From CAZKHG01 sp964552655 (GTDB lineage: Bacteria > Bacteroidota > Bacteroidia > Bacteroidales > Tenuifilaceae), in contig CAZKHG010000014.1 of assembly GCA_964552655.1 (NCBI GenBank), positions 1 through 64,000 of the forward strand: 64,000 bases of DNA. The letters run 5' to 3'. Within the stretch, counting starts at the first letter, position 1. The number at the start of each line of letters is the position of its first letter. The notes beneath the pieces were generated by a model. The model saw only the letters and a list, made by a program, of their open reading frames with translations, did no database searches and had not been told where the DNA came from. The position numbers and the translations under genes were made by a program. Positions 1 through 7,242 of the stretch are shown piece by piece.

Positions 1-576
1 GCCAAGAAGGTTGAGATTTACAAAAAGGCTGCAGAAAAATTCAACGATGTTCGGGCTTATAACAACATTGCCTACTTTAGCATCCTGAATAAAAATGTAG
101 CCGATGCCAAAGCCGCTCTTGATAAAGTTGCTACATCTAAAGAACCATCTATTGTTAACAACCGTGGCTGTGTTGCCCTTCTTGAAGGGAAAATTGATGA
201 GGCTGAAAAGATTTTCGCTGATGCTGCAAATGCTGGTAAAGAGGTTAAATACAACCTTGGAATCATCAGCATTATAAACAATAAGTACCCGGCAGCCGTT
301 GAATATCTTGGTGGTTCAGATTCATTCAACCAGGGTCTTGCTCTGCTGTTAACCAATAAGGTTGATGCTGCTAAAAACACATTCAACAAAGTTGAATCAG
401 CAAAAGGCTTCTACGGTCGCGCTATTGTTGGTGCCCGTTTAAACGAGGAAGCCACAGTACTTGACAACCTTCGTACAGCAATTGGTAAAGATGCCACATT
501 AAAGGCTCGTGCCAAGAACGACCTTGAGTTCCGCAATTTCTTCCAGAACGATGCTTTTAAGGCGATTGTTGAATAA
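1..576 (+). CDS. TPR-repeat protein, C-terminal fragment
   Basis: This is the last 191 codons of a gene that begins before the window; the frame is open from base 1 to a TAA at 574-576. The fragment is all helical and alanine-rich. It has loosely repeated helix pairs in which pattern residues such as YNNIAYFSILN and VNNRGCVALLEGK recur about every 34 residues, as in tetratricopeptide repeats. Large TPR and OmpA-linked TPR proteins are common at the envelope of Bacteroidota, but the N-terminus, any signal peptide and any partner domain are out of view. A strong intrinsic terminator follows 25 bases after the stop, so this is the last gene of its transcript. Only the repeat assignment is supported; the function is not. 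Confidence 0.7.
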   Translation, partial: AKKVEIYKKAAEKFNDVRAYNNIAYFSILNKNVADAKAALDKVATSKEPSIVNNRGCVALLEGKIDEAEKIFADAANAGKEVKYNLGIISIINNKYPAAVEYLGGSDSFNQGLALLLTNKVDAAKNTFNKVESAKGFYGRAIVGARLNEEATVLDNLRTAIGKDATLKARAKNDLEFRNFFQNDAFKAIVE

Positions 577-598
577 AACAATAAAATTATTTATAAAG

Positions 599-627
599 AA
601 AAGGCAGCCATTTGGCTGCCTTTTTTA
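599..627 (+). terminator. Intrinsic terminator after the TPR gene
   Basis: A perfect 10-bp stem (601-610 AAGGCAGCCA pairs with 613-622) with a 2-base loop is followed by a T-run. It closes the transcript of the upstream TPR gene and lies against the 3' end of the convergent methyltransferase gene. Confidence 0.9.
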
Positions 628-1170
628 TTGGTTATCAGCCAGTTTGACAAAAAAATCCCAGAGTACAATCCCTGTAGAAACTGCAATATTAAATGAATGC
701 TTAGTGCCAAACTGAGGGATTTCAATACAATCGTCCGACAAGTTGACAACTTCCTGCTCCACACCTCTTAGCTCATTCCCAAAAACCAGGGCATATTTCA
801 GCCCATTCATGGGTTTATATTTCATCAAATCAATGCTTTTTACAGTTTGTTCCAAGGATAAAACTTTGTACCCTTCCCCTCTTAAAAGTTTAATTGCATC
901 CAGGGTATTTTTATAATATTCCCAAGTTACCGATTCCTCAGCCCCTAAAGCGGTTCTGTGAATTTCTTTATGGGGTGGAGTTCCGGAAATACCACACAAT
1001 ACAATTTTTTCAACCATCAGGGCATCACTTGTTCTGAAAACAGAACCAATATTATTTAAACTGCGGATATTATCAAGAACCACAACAATAGGCAATTTTT
1101 GAGAGTTTTTAAACTCGTCAATTGACCTGCGATTGAGTTCGATATTCTCAAGTTTTCTATTTTCTACCAT
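625..1170 (-). CDS. TrmH/SpoU-family RNA 2'-O-methyltransferase
   Basis: The predicted 181-aa protein is a SPOUT-class methyltransferase that puts a methyl group from S-adenosylmethionine on a ribose of tRNA or rRNA. All three SpoU motifs are visible: NNIGSVFRTSDA, VFGNELRGV and IPQFGTKHSFNIAVS, which together form the trefoil-knot cofactor site. It is a stand-alone catalytic domain with no extra RNA-binding domain. The start at 1170 (MVENRKLENIEL) is chosen because homologues begin just before this KLxNxEL segment; an in-frame codon at 1224 would add 18 unlikely residues and run into the sucC leader. It is divergent from sucC. The exact target nucleotide cannot be told from sequence. Confidence 0.88.
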   Translation of the reverse strand: MVENRKLENIELNRRSIDEFKNSQKLPIVVVLDNIRSLNNIGSVFRTSDALMVEKIVLCGISGTPPHKEIHRTALGAEESVTWEYYKNTLDAIKLLRGEGYKVLSLEQTVKSIDLMKYKPMNGLKYALVFGNELRGVEQEVVNLSDDCIEIPQFGTKHSFNIAVSTGIVLWDFFVKLADNQ

Positions 1171-1244
1171 CAATATTTTATTTTCTGCAAAGGTATTAAA
1201 GCATTTTTTGTAATTTAGGTGCATTGAGAATAAAAAAATATCCC

Positions 1245-2429
1245 ATGAATATTCACGAGTACCAGGCCAAGCAAATACTTATGGAATCGGGTGTTCCAAC
1301 ACCTATGAGTATTGTTGCATCAACCCCGGAGGAAGCCGTTGAAGCGGCCAAAACTATTTTTGAACTGACCAAAACCGACGAGATAGCCGTAAAAGCCCAA
1401 ATCCATTCCGGAGGTAGAGGGAAAGGCGGAGGCGTAAAGATTGCCCATACAGTTGAAGATGTAGAAAAATTTGCAAAGCAAATACTCGGAATGACGCTAG
1501 TTACCCATCAGACTGGCCCGGCAGGGAAGCTGGTTCGTAAAGTGCTGATTCAACAAGGGATATACCAGAAAGGTCCAAGCGAACTAAAAGAATACTATAT
1601 CAGCATTCTGCTGAACAGATCAACAGGTCGTAATATGATTGTATATTCCCCTCAGGGAGGAATGGATATAGAAGCTGTAGCGGCTCAAACACCCGACCTG
1701 ATATTTAAGGAAGAAGTTCATCCAATTGGAATTCAGCCTTATCAGGCAAAAAATATAGCACTGAACTTAGGTTTAAGCGGAAAATCTTTCACCCAAATGG
1801 TTAAATGCATTCCAGCTTTATACGAAGCTTATATAAAAAATGACCTTTCGCTCCTCGAAATAAACCCGCTTGTTAAAACATCAAATGACGATATTTTTGC
1901 TGTTGATGCAAAAATCAATATTGATGAAAATGCACTTTATCGCCACCCCGACCTGGCTGCCATGCGCGATAAGGACGAGGAAGATCCAACTGAAGTTGAA
2001 GCATCTGAATACCATCTCAACTTCGTAAAACTTGATGGGAATGTGGGTTGTATGGTCAACGGAGCCGGACTTGCAATGGCCACAATGGATATCATCAAAC
2101 TTTCTGGTGGTGAACCCGCTAATTTTCTTGACGTTGGCGGTTCTGCCAATGCAAAAACAGTGGCAGCTGGCTTCAGAATCATTCTTAAAGATCCCCACGT
2201 TAAAGCAATCCTTATTAATATTTTCGGTGGTATTGTTCGTTGCGACAGGGTTGCACAAGGTGTTGTAGATGCCTACAAAGAAATTGGCAATATTAATGTA
2301 CCAGTGATAGTCCGCCTCCAGGGGACTAATGCAAAAGAGGGTAAGGAGCTGATAGACAACTCCGGGCTAAAAGTTTACTCTGCTATTTCGTTGCAGGAAG
2401 CGGCTGATCTGGTTAAAAAAGTGGTTTAA
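1245..2429 (+). CDS. sucC: Succinyl-CoA ligase (ADP-forming), beta subunit
   Basis: This 394-aa protein is the ATP-grasp beta subunit of succinyl-CoA synthetase, which interconverts succinyl-CoA and succinate with substrate-level phosphorylation. It begins with the family signature MNIHEYQAKQIL and carries the nucleotide-binding HSGGRGKGGGVK loop, the LLEINPL metal-site segment, and the C-terminal NFLDVGGSA and NIFGGIVRCD motifs of the CoA-ligase domain. The start at 1245 is the ATG at the conserved N-terminus; an in-frame TTG at 1224 is rejected. No alpha subunit gene (sucD) is next to it: the gene after it is convergent and unrelated, so sucD must lie elsewhere. The stop codon abuts the stop of the convergent lipoprotein gene with no spacer. 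Confidence 0.97.
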   Translation: MNIHEYQAKQILMESGVPTPMSIVASTPEEAVEAAKTIFELTKTDEIAVKAQIHSGGRGKGGGVKIAHTVEDVEKFAKQILGMTLVTHQTGPAGKLVRKVLIQQGIYQKGPSELKEYYISILLNRSTGRNMIVYSPQGGMDIEAVAAQTPDLIFKEEVHPIGIQPYQAKNIALNLGLSGKSFTQMVKCIPALYEAYIKNDLSLLEINPLVKTSNDDIFAVDAKINIDENALYRHPDLAAMRDKDEEDPTEVEASEYHLNFVKLDGNVGCMVNGAGLAMATMDIIKLSGGEPANFLDVGGSANAKTVAAGFRIILKDPHVKAILINIFGGIVRCDRVAQGVVDAYKEIGNINVPVIVRLQGTNAKEGKELIDNSGLKVYSAISLQEAADLVKKVV

Positions 2430-2861
2430 TCAGTTAAAAACATAGACAATTTTACTATTCACATCAAAGGAAGTTCTGTATTTTTTTAAAGGGTAACCCT
2501 TTGATGTACCTCCGGATACCAGGTAATAAATAGTGTTACAATGAGGGCACGTTGCAGTTCCTGAAGTGCCGTTTTGATCGAGATTTATTGAGGTACTTAC
2601 ATCAATATGCTGAGGACAGGTTGCATCAAAGGCATAAAATTCATCAAGGGAGTACCTGTAAACAATCACCCCGTTCCTGTTGTAGCCCACACCAGGATAT
2701 TTAATGGCAACATTTGGGTTGCTTAATACGTTATAATTCGGGAGATTAAGATTGATACTAAAATCAACCGAAACATCAGGAATAATCTGCTTCTCTTCCT
2801 TAACGCAACCTATTGGGAGATAGAGCAATATAAAATAAAGTGCTAATTTTGTCTTCAACAT
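2430..2861 (-). CDS. Small lipoprotein with a Rieske-like fold and altered metal ligands
   Basis: This 143-aa protein has a hydrophobic leader ending at Cys19 (PIGC), read as a lipobox, so it is probably a periplasmic or outer-membrane lipoprotein. Residues 60-143 follow the layout of Rieske ferredoxin domains: a GVIVYRYSLDEFYAFDATCP strand pattern, two ligand loops, then a YPLKKY stretch near the end. Classical Rieske ligands are CxH and CxxH. Here the loops read C82-P-Q-H85 and C105-P-H-C108, which is more like a CxxH...CxxC zinc ribbon or a redesigned iron-sulphur site. Similar lipoproteins are frequent in Bacteroidota and have no known function as far as I know. The start at 2861 is backed by a -7 box about 18 bases upstream. 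Confidence 0.7.
   Translation of the reverse strand: MLKTKLALYFILLYLPIGCVKEEKQIIPDVSVDFSINLNLPNYNVLSNPNVAIKYPGVGYNRNGVIVYRYSLDEFYAFDATCPQHIDVSTSINLDQNGTSGTATCPHCNTIYYLVSGGTSKGYPLKKYRTSFDVNSKIVYVFN
2844..2851 (+). promoter_or_regulatory. Probable -7 box for the small lipoprotein gene at 2876
   Basis: TAATTTTG matches the Bacteroidota -7 consensus TAnnTTTG. Transcription would start near 2858, giving a short leader to the GTG at 2876. It lies inside the 5' end of the divergent Rieske-like gene. Confidence 0.5.
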
Positions 2862-2875
2862 TAAACTGGTTTATC

Positions 2876-3247
2876 GTGCAAATTTACAAAAAGCTTTTGG
2901 TGATATTTATAGTTGTTTTGGTAATTGGTATCAACTTCAGCTGCCATAGAAACGTTATCCCCAGAACTTTTAGTACAAAACCCAGGGTTGCATTTTCAAT
3001 TTCATATAGAGAGTATAGGTTTAAGGGAAGTGCTGTTTCAAATGCCTGTAAAAAGCAAAGAGTAAATAACAGGATCCCCAAAGAGGTTGTGAAAGAACAG
3101 CACCAGCTGAAAAAAGAGCATTTATCCATGCAAACTAAAGAGGTGCTGGAAATGATGAAAGCCTCAAAAAAAGAATCGGACAGGCTAAACCGAAAAGGGG
3201 CCACCAAAATAGATGAAATAATGGATCTGTTTCGAAAGGTCTTTTAG
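2876..3247 (+). CDS. Small basic lipoprotein of unknown function
   Basis: I do not recognise this 123-aa product. It opens with a hydrophobic segment (KKLLVIFIVVLVIGINFSC) that ends in a possible lipobox cysteine, so it is likely exported and lipidated. The mature part is small, basic and charged, and the C-terminal half (from about KEVVKEQHQLKKEH) is predicted helical, possibly coiled coil. The start is uncertain. GTG at 2876 is preferred because a TAATTTTG -7 box sits about 25 bases upstream; an in-frame GTG at 2840 lies before that box, and TTG/GTG at 2897/2900 would shorten the signal. It stands alone between the Rieske-like gene and greA. Confidence 0.55.
   Translation: MQIYKKLLVIFIVVLVIGINFSCHRNVIPRTFSTKPRVAFSISYREYRFKGSAVSNACKKQRVNNRIPKEVVKEQHQLKKEHLSMQTKEVLEMMKASKKESDRLNRKGATKIDEIMDLFRKVF
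2879..2886 (-). promoter_or_regulatory. Probable -7 box for the Rieske-like lipoprotein gene
   Basis: On the minus strand this reads TAAATTTG, a full match to TAnnTTTG. The start codon ends 18 bases downstream at 2861, so the leader would be only about 10 bases. The box overlaps the first codons of the divergent gene at 2876. Confidence 0.55.
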
Positions 3248-3357
3248 GAGAAATATTTTATTTGTAAACTAGAACTATAAATTGTGCGGAATGACAGTTT
3301 TATATCAACATATTAACTATTAACCACTTAATTTTTTATCAAAGTATTGTCAGATGG

Positions 3358-3386
3358 TTGTAAATTAAAAAAAATCAATATATTTG
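3358..3386 (+). promoter_or_regulatory. greA promoter (-33 TTG and -7 TATATTTG)
   Basis: TATATTTG at 3379-3386 is a perfect TAnnTTTG -7 element, and a TTG lies at 3358-3360 with an 18-base gap, within the range seen for Bacteroidota housekeeping promoters. Predicted transcription starts near 3393, about 70 bases before greA. Confidence 0.7.
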
Positions 3387-3394
3387 CAAATACA

Positions 3395-3424
3395 AAGAGT
3401 TCCGAAAAATCGGGATTCTTTTTT
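3395..3424 (+). terminator. Terminator-like hairpin in the greA leader
   Basis: An 11-bp stem (3395-3405 with 3410-3420, two G-T pairs) with an AAAA loop runs straight into six Ts (3419-3424). It begins only a base or two after the predicted greA transcription start and lies upstream of the greA ribosome-binding site. It can therefore act as an early attenuator or as a 5' stabilising hairpin, not as the end of an upstream gene, since the preceding gene stops 150 bases earlier, before the promoter. Confidence 0.65.
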
Positions 3425-3461
3425 ATTTCCCCTTTTTATAAAACGATCAGGAGGTTTAAGA

Positions 3462-3935
3462 ATGTCAAAAGTAGTATATCTGACCGAAGAGGGTTTGCTC
3501 AAACTTCAAGCTGAAGTGGAGCGATTAAAAAGTGTTGAAAGACCAGCCATTTCGAAGATGATAGCCGAAGCCCGGGATAAAGGAGATTTATCGGAAAATG
3601 CCGAGTACGATGCTGCTAAGGATGCCCAGGGCATGCTGGAACTCCGTATTGCCAAACTTGAGGATACCATTGCCAATGCCCGGATAATTGACGAGTCGAG
3701 AATTGACACATCCAAGGTTCAGATATTGAACAAGGTGAAACTTCTAAATACCAAAACAAAGGCCACCATGGTTTACACCCTGGTTGCCGAAACAGAGGCC
3801 AACCTTAAAGAAGGAAAGTTATCGGTAGGGACTCCAATAGCTAAAGCGCTGCTGGGAAAAAAAGTCGGGGATGTGGTTGAAGTACAGGTGCCTTCAGGTA
3901 TGGTTCAATTCCAGGTGATTGAAATATCCCGATAA
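3462..3935 (+). CDS. greA: Transcript cleavage factor GreA
   Basis: GreA rescues backtracked RNA polymerase by stimulating cleavage of the 3' end of the nascent RNA. The 157-aa length is typical. The N-terminal coiled-coil hairpin (about residues 1-75) carries the acidic tip segment GDLSENAEYDAAK that reaches into the polymerase active site, and the C-terminal half is the FKBP-like domain ending in VQVPSGMVQFQVIEI. The start at 3462 is fixed by an unusually strong AGGAGGT Shine-Dalgarno at 3449-3455, notable because such sites are rare in this phylum. It heads a two-gene unit with the HIT gene 17 bases downstream. A hairpin plus T-run in the leader suggests attenuation control. Confidence 0.97.
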   Translation: MSKVVYLTEEGLLKLQAEVERLKSVERPAISKMIAEARDKGDLSENAEYDAAKDAQGMLELRIAKLEDTIANARIIDESRIDTSKVQILNKVKLLNTKTKATMVYTLVAETEANLKEGKLSVGTPIAKALLGKKVGDVVEVQVPSGMVQFQVIEISR

Positions 3936-3952
3936 CTCTAAATATCAATATT

Positions 3953-4348
3953 ATGGCAACAATTTTCTCCAGAATCATCAATGGCGAAATACCGTGCTAT
4001 AAAATCGCCGAAAACGAAAAGTACTTTGCTTTTCTTGATATCAACCCCTTAAATGAAGGGCATACTCTTGTTATCCCTAAAACCGAGATTGACTACCTGT
4101 TTGATATTGATGATGAAACTTTAGCCGGAATGGTTGTATTCTCTAAACGGGTTGCAAAAGCCATTGAGAAAGCAATCCCCTGTAAAAGAATTGGGGTTGC
4201 TGTGGTTGGACTTGAAGTTCCCCATGCCCACATTCATTTGGTCCCACTAAATACCATGTGGGATATTGATTTTAAGAAACCAAAACTTAAGCTAACCCCT
4301 GAAAGGTTTCAGCAAATTGCCGAGAAAATTGTAAAAGAGTTCAAGTAA
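3953..4348 (+). CDS. HIT-family nucleotide hydrolase
   Basis: This 131-aa protein belongs to the histidine-triad superfamily, which hydrolyses nucleoside phosphoramidates or related adenylated compounds. The catalytic triad motif HAHIHL is near residue 91, and the N-terminal signature (FSRIINGEIPCYKIAE, then FLDINPLNEGHTLVIPK) is that of the Hint/HinT branch. Residues after the triad (MWDIDFKKPKLKL) match the Bacteroidota subgroup. It follows greA by 17 bases and is probably co-transcribed; this pairing is common in the phylum. It ends two bases from the convergent ruvC stop. The physiological substrate is not known from sequence. Confidence 0.93.
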   Translation: MATIFSRIINGEIPCYKIAENEKYFAFLDINPLNEGHTLVIPKTEIDYLFDIDDETLAGMVVFSKRVAKAIEKAIPCKRIGVAVVGLEVPHAHIHLVPLNTMWDIDFKKPKLKLTPERFQQIAEKIVKEFK

Positions 4349-4350
4349 AT

Positions 4351-4907
4351 CTATTTCACCCTACCCGGGTTCTCCCTGATAAAAGCCTCCCAAGAAGAGG
4401 CTTTTTTAATCCCTCCCAATGCTGACGACTGCTGGTAAAAATGGCAAACAGCTGCACCCAAAGCATCAGTAGCATCATAATAGGCCTGAGAAAAATCCTG
4501 AACATTTAAAATGGACTTTAAAAGGGCAGCAACCTGTTCCTTCGATGCATTACCTTGACCGGTAATTGATTGCTTAATTTTTTTGGGAGCGTATTCGAAA
4601 ATTGGTACGCTTCTGGATAATGCAGCCGCCATCGCCACTCCCTGGGCACGACCAAGTTTTAGCATGCTTTGAACGTTTTTTCCGTAAAATGGCGCTTCTA
4701 TTGCCACCTCGTCGGGGTGGTACTGATCAACCAGCTGCTGAACTCGTTCAAAAATCGCCTTAAGCTTTAGGTAGTGATCATCATATTTCTTTAGTTCAAT
4801 TACTCCAAGGACGACCAGTTCCATTTTGCTTTTCCCTTGTGCTCTAATAATGCCATACCCCAAAATATTTGTTCCCGGATCAATTCCTAAGATTATTTTT
4901 TCAGAAT
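4351..4907 (-). CDS. ruvC: Crossover junction endonuclease RuvC, 5' end lost in assembly gap
   Basis: RuvC resolves Holliday junctions made during recombination, working with RuvAB. The visible 185 codons cover almost the whole protein. Reading back from the first in-frame start-like codon to the gap edge gives SEKIILGIDPGTNILGYGI, the family N-terminus with the first catalytic aspartate. The other acidic residues are present in AIEAPFYGKN and in YDATDALGAAV near the C-terminus. Only the start codon and a few residues are hidden by the run of N at 4908-5007. Its stop is two bases from the stop of the convergent HIT gene. The promoter is inside or beyond the gap, so operon membership cannot be judged. 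Confidence 0.95.
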
Positions 4908-5007
4908 NNNNNNNNNNNNNNNNNNNNNNNNNNNNNNNNNNNNNNNNNNNNNNNNNNNNNNNNNNNNNNNNNNNNNNNNNNNNNNNNNNNNNNNNNNNNN
5001 NNNNNNN
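4908..5007. other. Assembly gap of 100 N
   Basis: Exactly 100 undetermined bases, the usual placeholder for a scaffold join of unknown length. It hides the ruvC start and promoter and the sequence just downstream of the S41 protease gene. The true distance across it is unknown. Confidence 0.99.
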
Positions 5008-5030
5008 TAAAGTGTAAAATGTATGAATAT

Positions 5031-6299
5031 CTACCAGGCACCAATTTCCTCATACAGACCTTTTCCTGACACCTGTTTGGATATTGAAACCGAGGATTTT
5101 AAGCCCTTCGTTCCGATAACACCAAGATACCCCAAACATGTGTTAAGGCTGGATTCATTAACATCGCCAAACCGTCTGCTAACATCATCTTCGGCCGGGA
5201 AATCAACGGGTATCCCATTATAGTAATCGCCCTGATCAAGTGCATTACGCAAGGTAAAACAAATAGGGACAAACGCCCAGTCGAACTCTTTGTACTTAAA
5301 AGAATACATCCCTGCCGGTTTACCATGAGTTGGACTACCAACCAAAACTGAGGGTAAAAAGGGTTTTAACCCGTTTATTACCAATTCGCTTGCGGATGCT
5401 GTGCCATTAGTGGTGATAAAAATTACCCGATCAAGGGACAATGAATTGGTTGGGTTTAAAAAATTAACCGAATCATTTCTGAACGTATTCTTATCGTTAT
5501 GGTGGTAAGCTGCAAAAACTTTCCCATTGGTTTTAGTCCCGCCAATCAGACTGGCCAGGTAGTTTGAAACATCGATCAAGCCCCCGCCATTGTACCTGAA
5601 ATCAATAATCAACTCGTTTACTCCGGCGTTTTTAAACCTGGTAAAGCAATCATTTAGCTCCCCAACCGTTGGATCTATAAACCCCTTTAGCACCAGGTAA
5701 CCTACCTTGGTTTGCCCGAATGTGTATGTACTGTCGAACAAAACAGTGTTCATTGTAATTTGGGTTTTGGTGTAGGTATAGGTGACATGCTCGCCCGAAG
5801 GTGTTAAAAACTGAAATTTTTTCGAAAGTCCGGCTTCATTGGGGCCAATCAGCTGGCTGTAATTTTCAGGGGTTGGGGTGGAGTCGTCAATTTTTTCGAT
5901 AATCCAGCCACGCGTAACCCCGTTCTGAGCAAGAGGTGAGCTGGTGAAAACATAAAGAATCCACAATTTCCCATCCTGATCAAAAGCATTCCCAAAACCA
6001 AAACCATAGTAAGCGCCGGAAGTGTAATAGGCATCCAGCTCCTGTTTGGTGGTAATGTAACTCCACCGGTCGGGTGGGTTCACCCTCAGCACTTCCATCA
6101 ACTCCTTGGGGTTTTTATAATCTCCAGCTTTTACGGTTGGCATCTGGTCATACCATAGGTAATATTCTTTCATCACCTTAATCAACTCCTTATTTGCAAC
6201 GAGATCCCAATCCTCATCCTTCTCACAACCCTGATTAATAAAAATAAGTGTTAGGCTAATAATAAATAACCAGCTAATCCTGACAAATTGCTTTTTCAT
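5031..6299 (-). CDS. S41-family (C-terminal processing) serine protease lipoprotein
   Basis: The 422-aa protein has an N-terminal leader ending in a lipobox-like cysteine (FINQGCEKD), so it is predicted to be an exported lipoprotein. A middle region (about 95-180) fits a PDZ domain with the GFGFGNAFDQDG and AQNGVTRGWIIEKID elements. The C-terminal S41 peptidase domain has IIDFRYNGGG, the catalytic serine in TNGTASASELV, and the lysine base in GSPTHGKPAG. Such proteins cleave C-terminal tails of envelope substrates; a specific target cannot be named. Its ATG overlaps the TGA of the upstream EamA transporter gene (ATGA), which implies translational coupling. Confidence 0.9.
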   Translation of the reverse strand: MKKQFVRISWLFIISLTLIFINQGCEKDEDWDLVANKELIKVMKEYYLWYDQMPTVKAGDYKNPKELMEVLRVNPPDRWSYITTKQELDAYYTSGAYYGFGFGNAFDQDGKLWILYVFTSSPLAQNGVTRGWIIEKIDDSTPTPENYSQLIGPNEAGLSKKFQFLTPSGEHVTYTYTKTQITMNTVLFDSTYTFGQTKVGYLVLKGFIDPTVGELNDCFTRFKNAGVNELIIDFRYNGGGLIDVSNYLASLIGGTKTNGKVFAAYHHNDKNTFRNDSVNFLNPTNSLSLDRVIFITTNGTASASELVINGLKPFLPSVLVGSPTHGKPAGMYSFKYKEFDWAFVPICFTLRNALDQGDYYNGIPVDFPAEDDVSRRFGDVNESSLNTCLGYLGVIGTKGLKSSVSISKQVSGKGLYEEIGAW

Positions 6300-7201
6300 T
6301 CTGATTTTACTTTAATTAGTTGTTTATTTCCTGTTTGCTGATAGATGATCCCACCAATGATCAGGAACAATCCAAGTATCGTAGTCCAAAAAACAGTCTC
6401 TTTAAGAACTATGCTGATAAACATCAGCGCTACAAAAGGTACCAGGTATATGATATTTCCAAGCCTCGCTGTATTGTTGGTTAAGCTTAGTGCCTTTAGC
6501 CAGAAAATAAATGTAATACCCATTTCAAATGCACCGATGTATGCTGATGCTAATAAGCCATTCAGGTTAATCTTCCAGAATCCAGGGTAAAATGATCCAA
6601 CAATAAAACTAATAATTGTTGCAACAGCGAAATTTAGAAAAAGTTTTAAAACTTCATCACGTTGCTTATCGCGAACATTATAAAGCCAGAACATAGCCCA
6701 TATAAGCGAGCTGGATACAGCAAGGAGTACTCCAACCGGATTGCTTTTTGAGAAAATTGCAAAACTGCCCTGCGATGAGATAAAAACCACGCCAGTAAAG
6801 CTGATTAACAGGGCAATAATGTTTTTATAGGTTAACTTTTGTCCAAGAATTGGTACGGAAAAAAGGACAAGCATCACCGGCCAGATATAGTTTAATGGTT
6901 GGGCCACCTGTGCAGGAAGCATATCATAGGCCTGAAAAAGAACAAAATAGTAAAGAAACGGGTTGAGAAAACCCAGAAACATCGACCATTTAAGTTGATT
7001 ACTCGTGGTAATGATTACCTGTTTAAATCTACCCTGGACCAGCAGAACGATAAAAAGTATTAAAGTGGCAACCAATGATGACCAAAATAACATTTGCATG
7101 AAGGAGAAATACTTTAATGCAATTTTAAATGCTGTGGCTGAGGTTCCCCAGAAAAGGATCACAAAACCTGCAAGAATATAGGATAAACGTTGATTTTGCA
7201 T
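6296..7201 (-). CDS. EamA/DMT-superfamily transporter
   Basis: This 301-aa integral membrane protein has about ten predicted membrane helices arranged as two EamA repeats, each with the characteristic pattern seen in FWGTSATAFKIALKY near the start and GVLLAVSSSLIWAMFWLYN in the middle. The family exports or imports small metabolites, often amino acids or their derivatives; the substrate is not predictable. The C-terminus is short and basic, facing the cytoplasm. It is translationally coupled to the S41 protease gene through a 4-base ATGA overlap. The start at 7201 (MQNQRLSYILAGF) puts the first helix at the usual place. Confidence 0.87.
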   Translation of the reverse strand: MQNQRLSYILAGFVILFWGTSATAFKIALKYFSFMQMLFWSSLVATLILFIVLLVQGRFKQVIITTSNQLKWSMFLGFLNPFLYYFVLFQAYDMLPAQVAQPLNYIWPVMLVLFSVPILGQKLTYKNIIALLISFTGVVFISSQGSFAIFSKSNPVGVLLAVSSSLIWAMFWLYNVRDKQRDEVLKLFLNFAVATIISFIVGSFYPGFWKINLNGLLASAYIGAFEMGITFIFWLKALSLTNNTARLGNIIYLVPFVALMFISIVLKETVFWTTILGLFLIIGGIIYQQTGNKQLIKVKSE

Positions 7202-7242
7202 AGTGAAATTTAAACCGGTGAAAGGTACAAAAGAAAGTTGAA

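Noticed and set aside
1881..2258. Open frames on the opposite strand of sucC and other core genes
   Set aside because: They overlap strongly conserved coding sequence, show no family features and have no ribosome-binding sites; they are shadows.
2430..2861. Standard Rieske 2Fe-2S protein
   Set aside because: The CxH and CxxH ligand pattern is not present; the loops are C-x2-H and C-x2-C.
5031..5223. Short frames next to and across the run of N
   Set aside because: They depend on undetermined bases or overlap the 3' end of the S41 protease gene.
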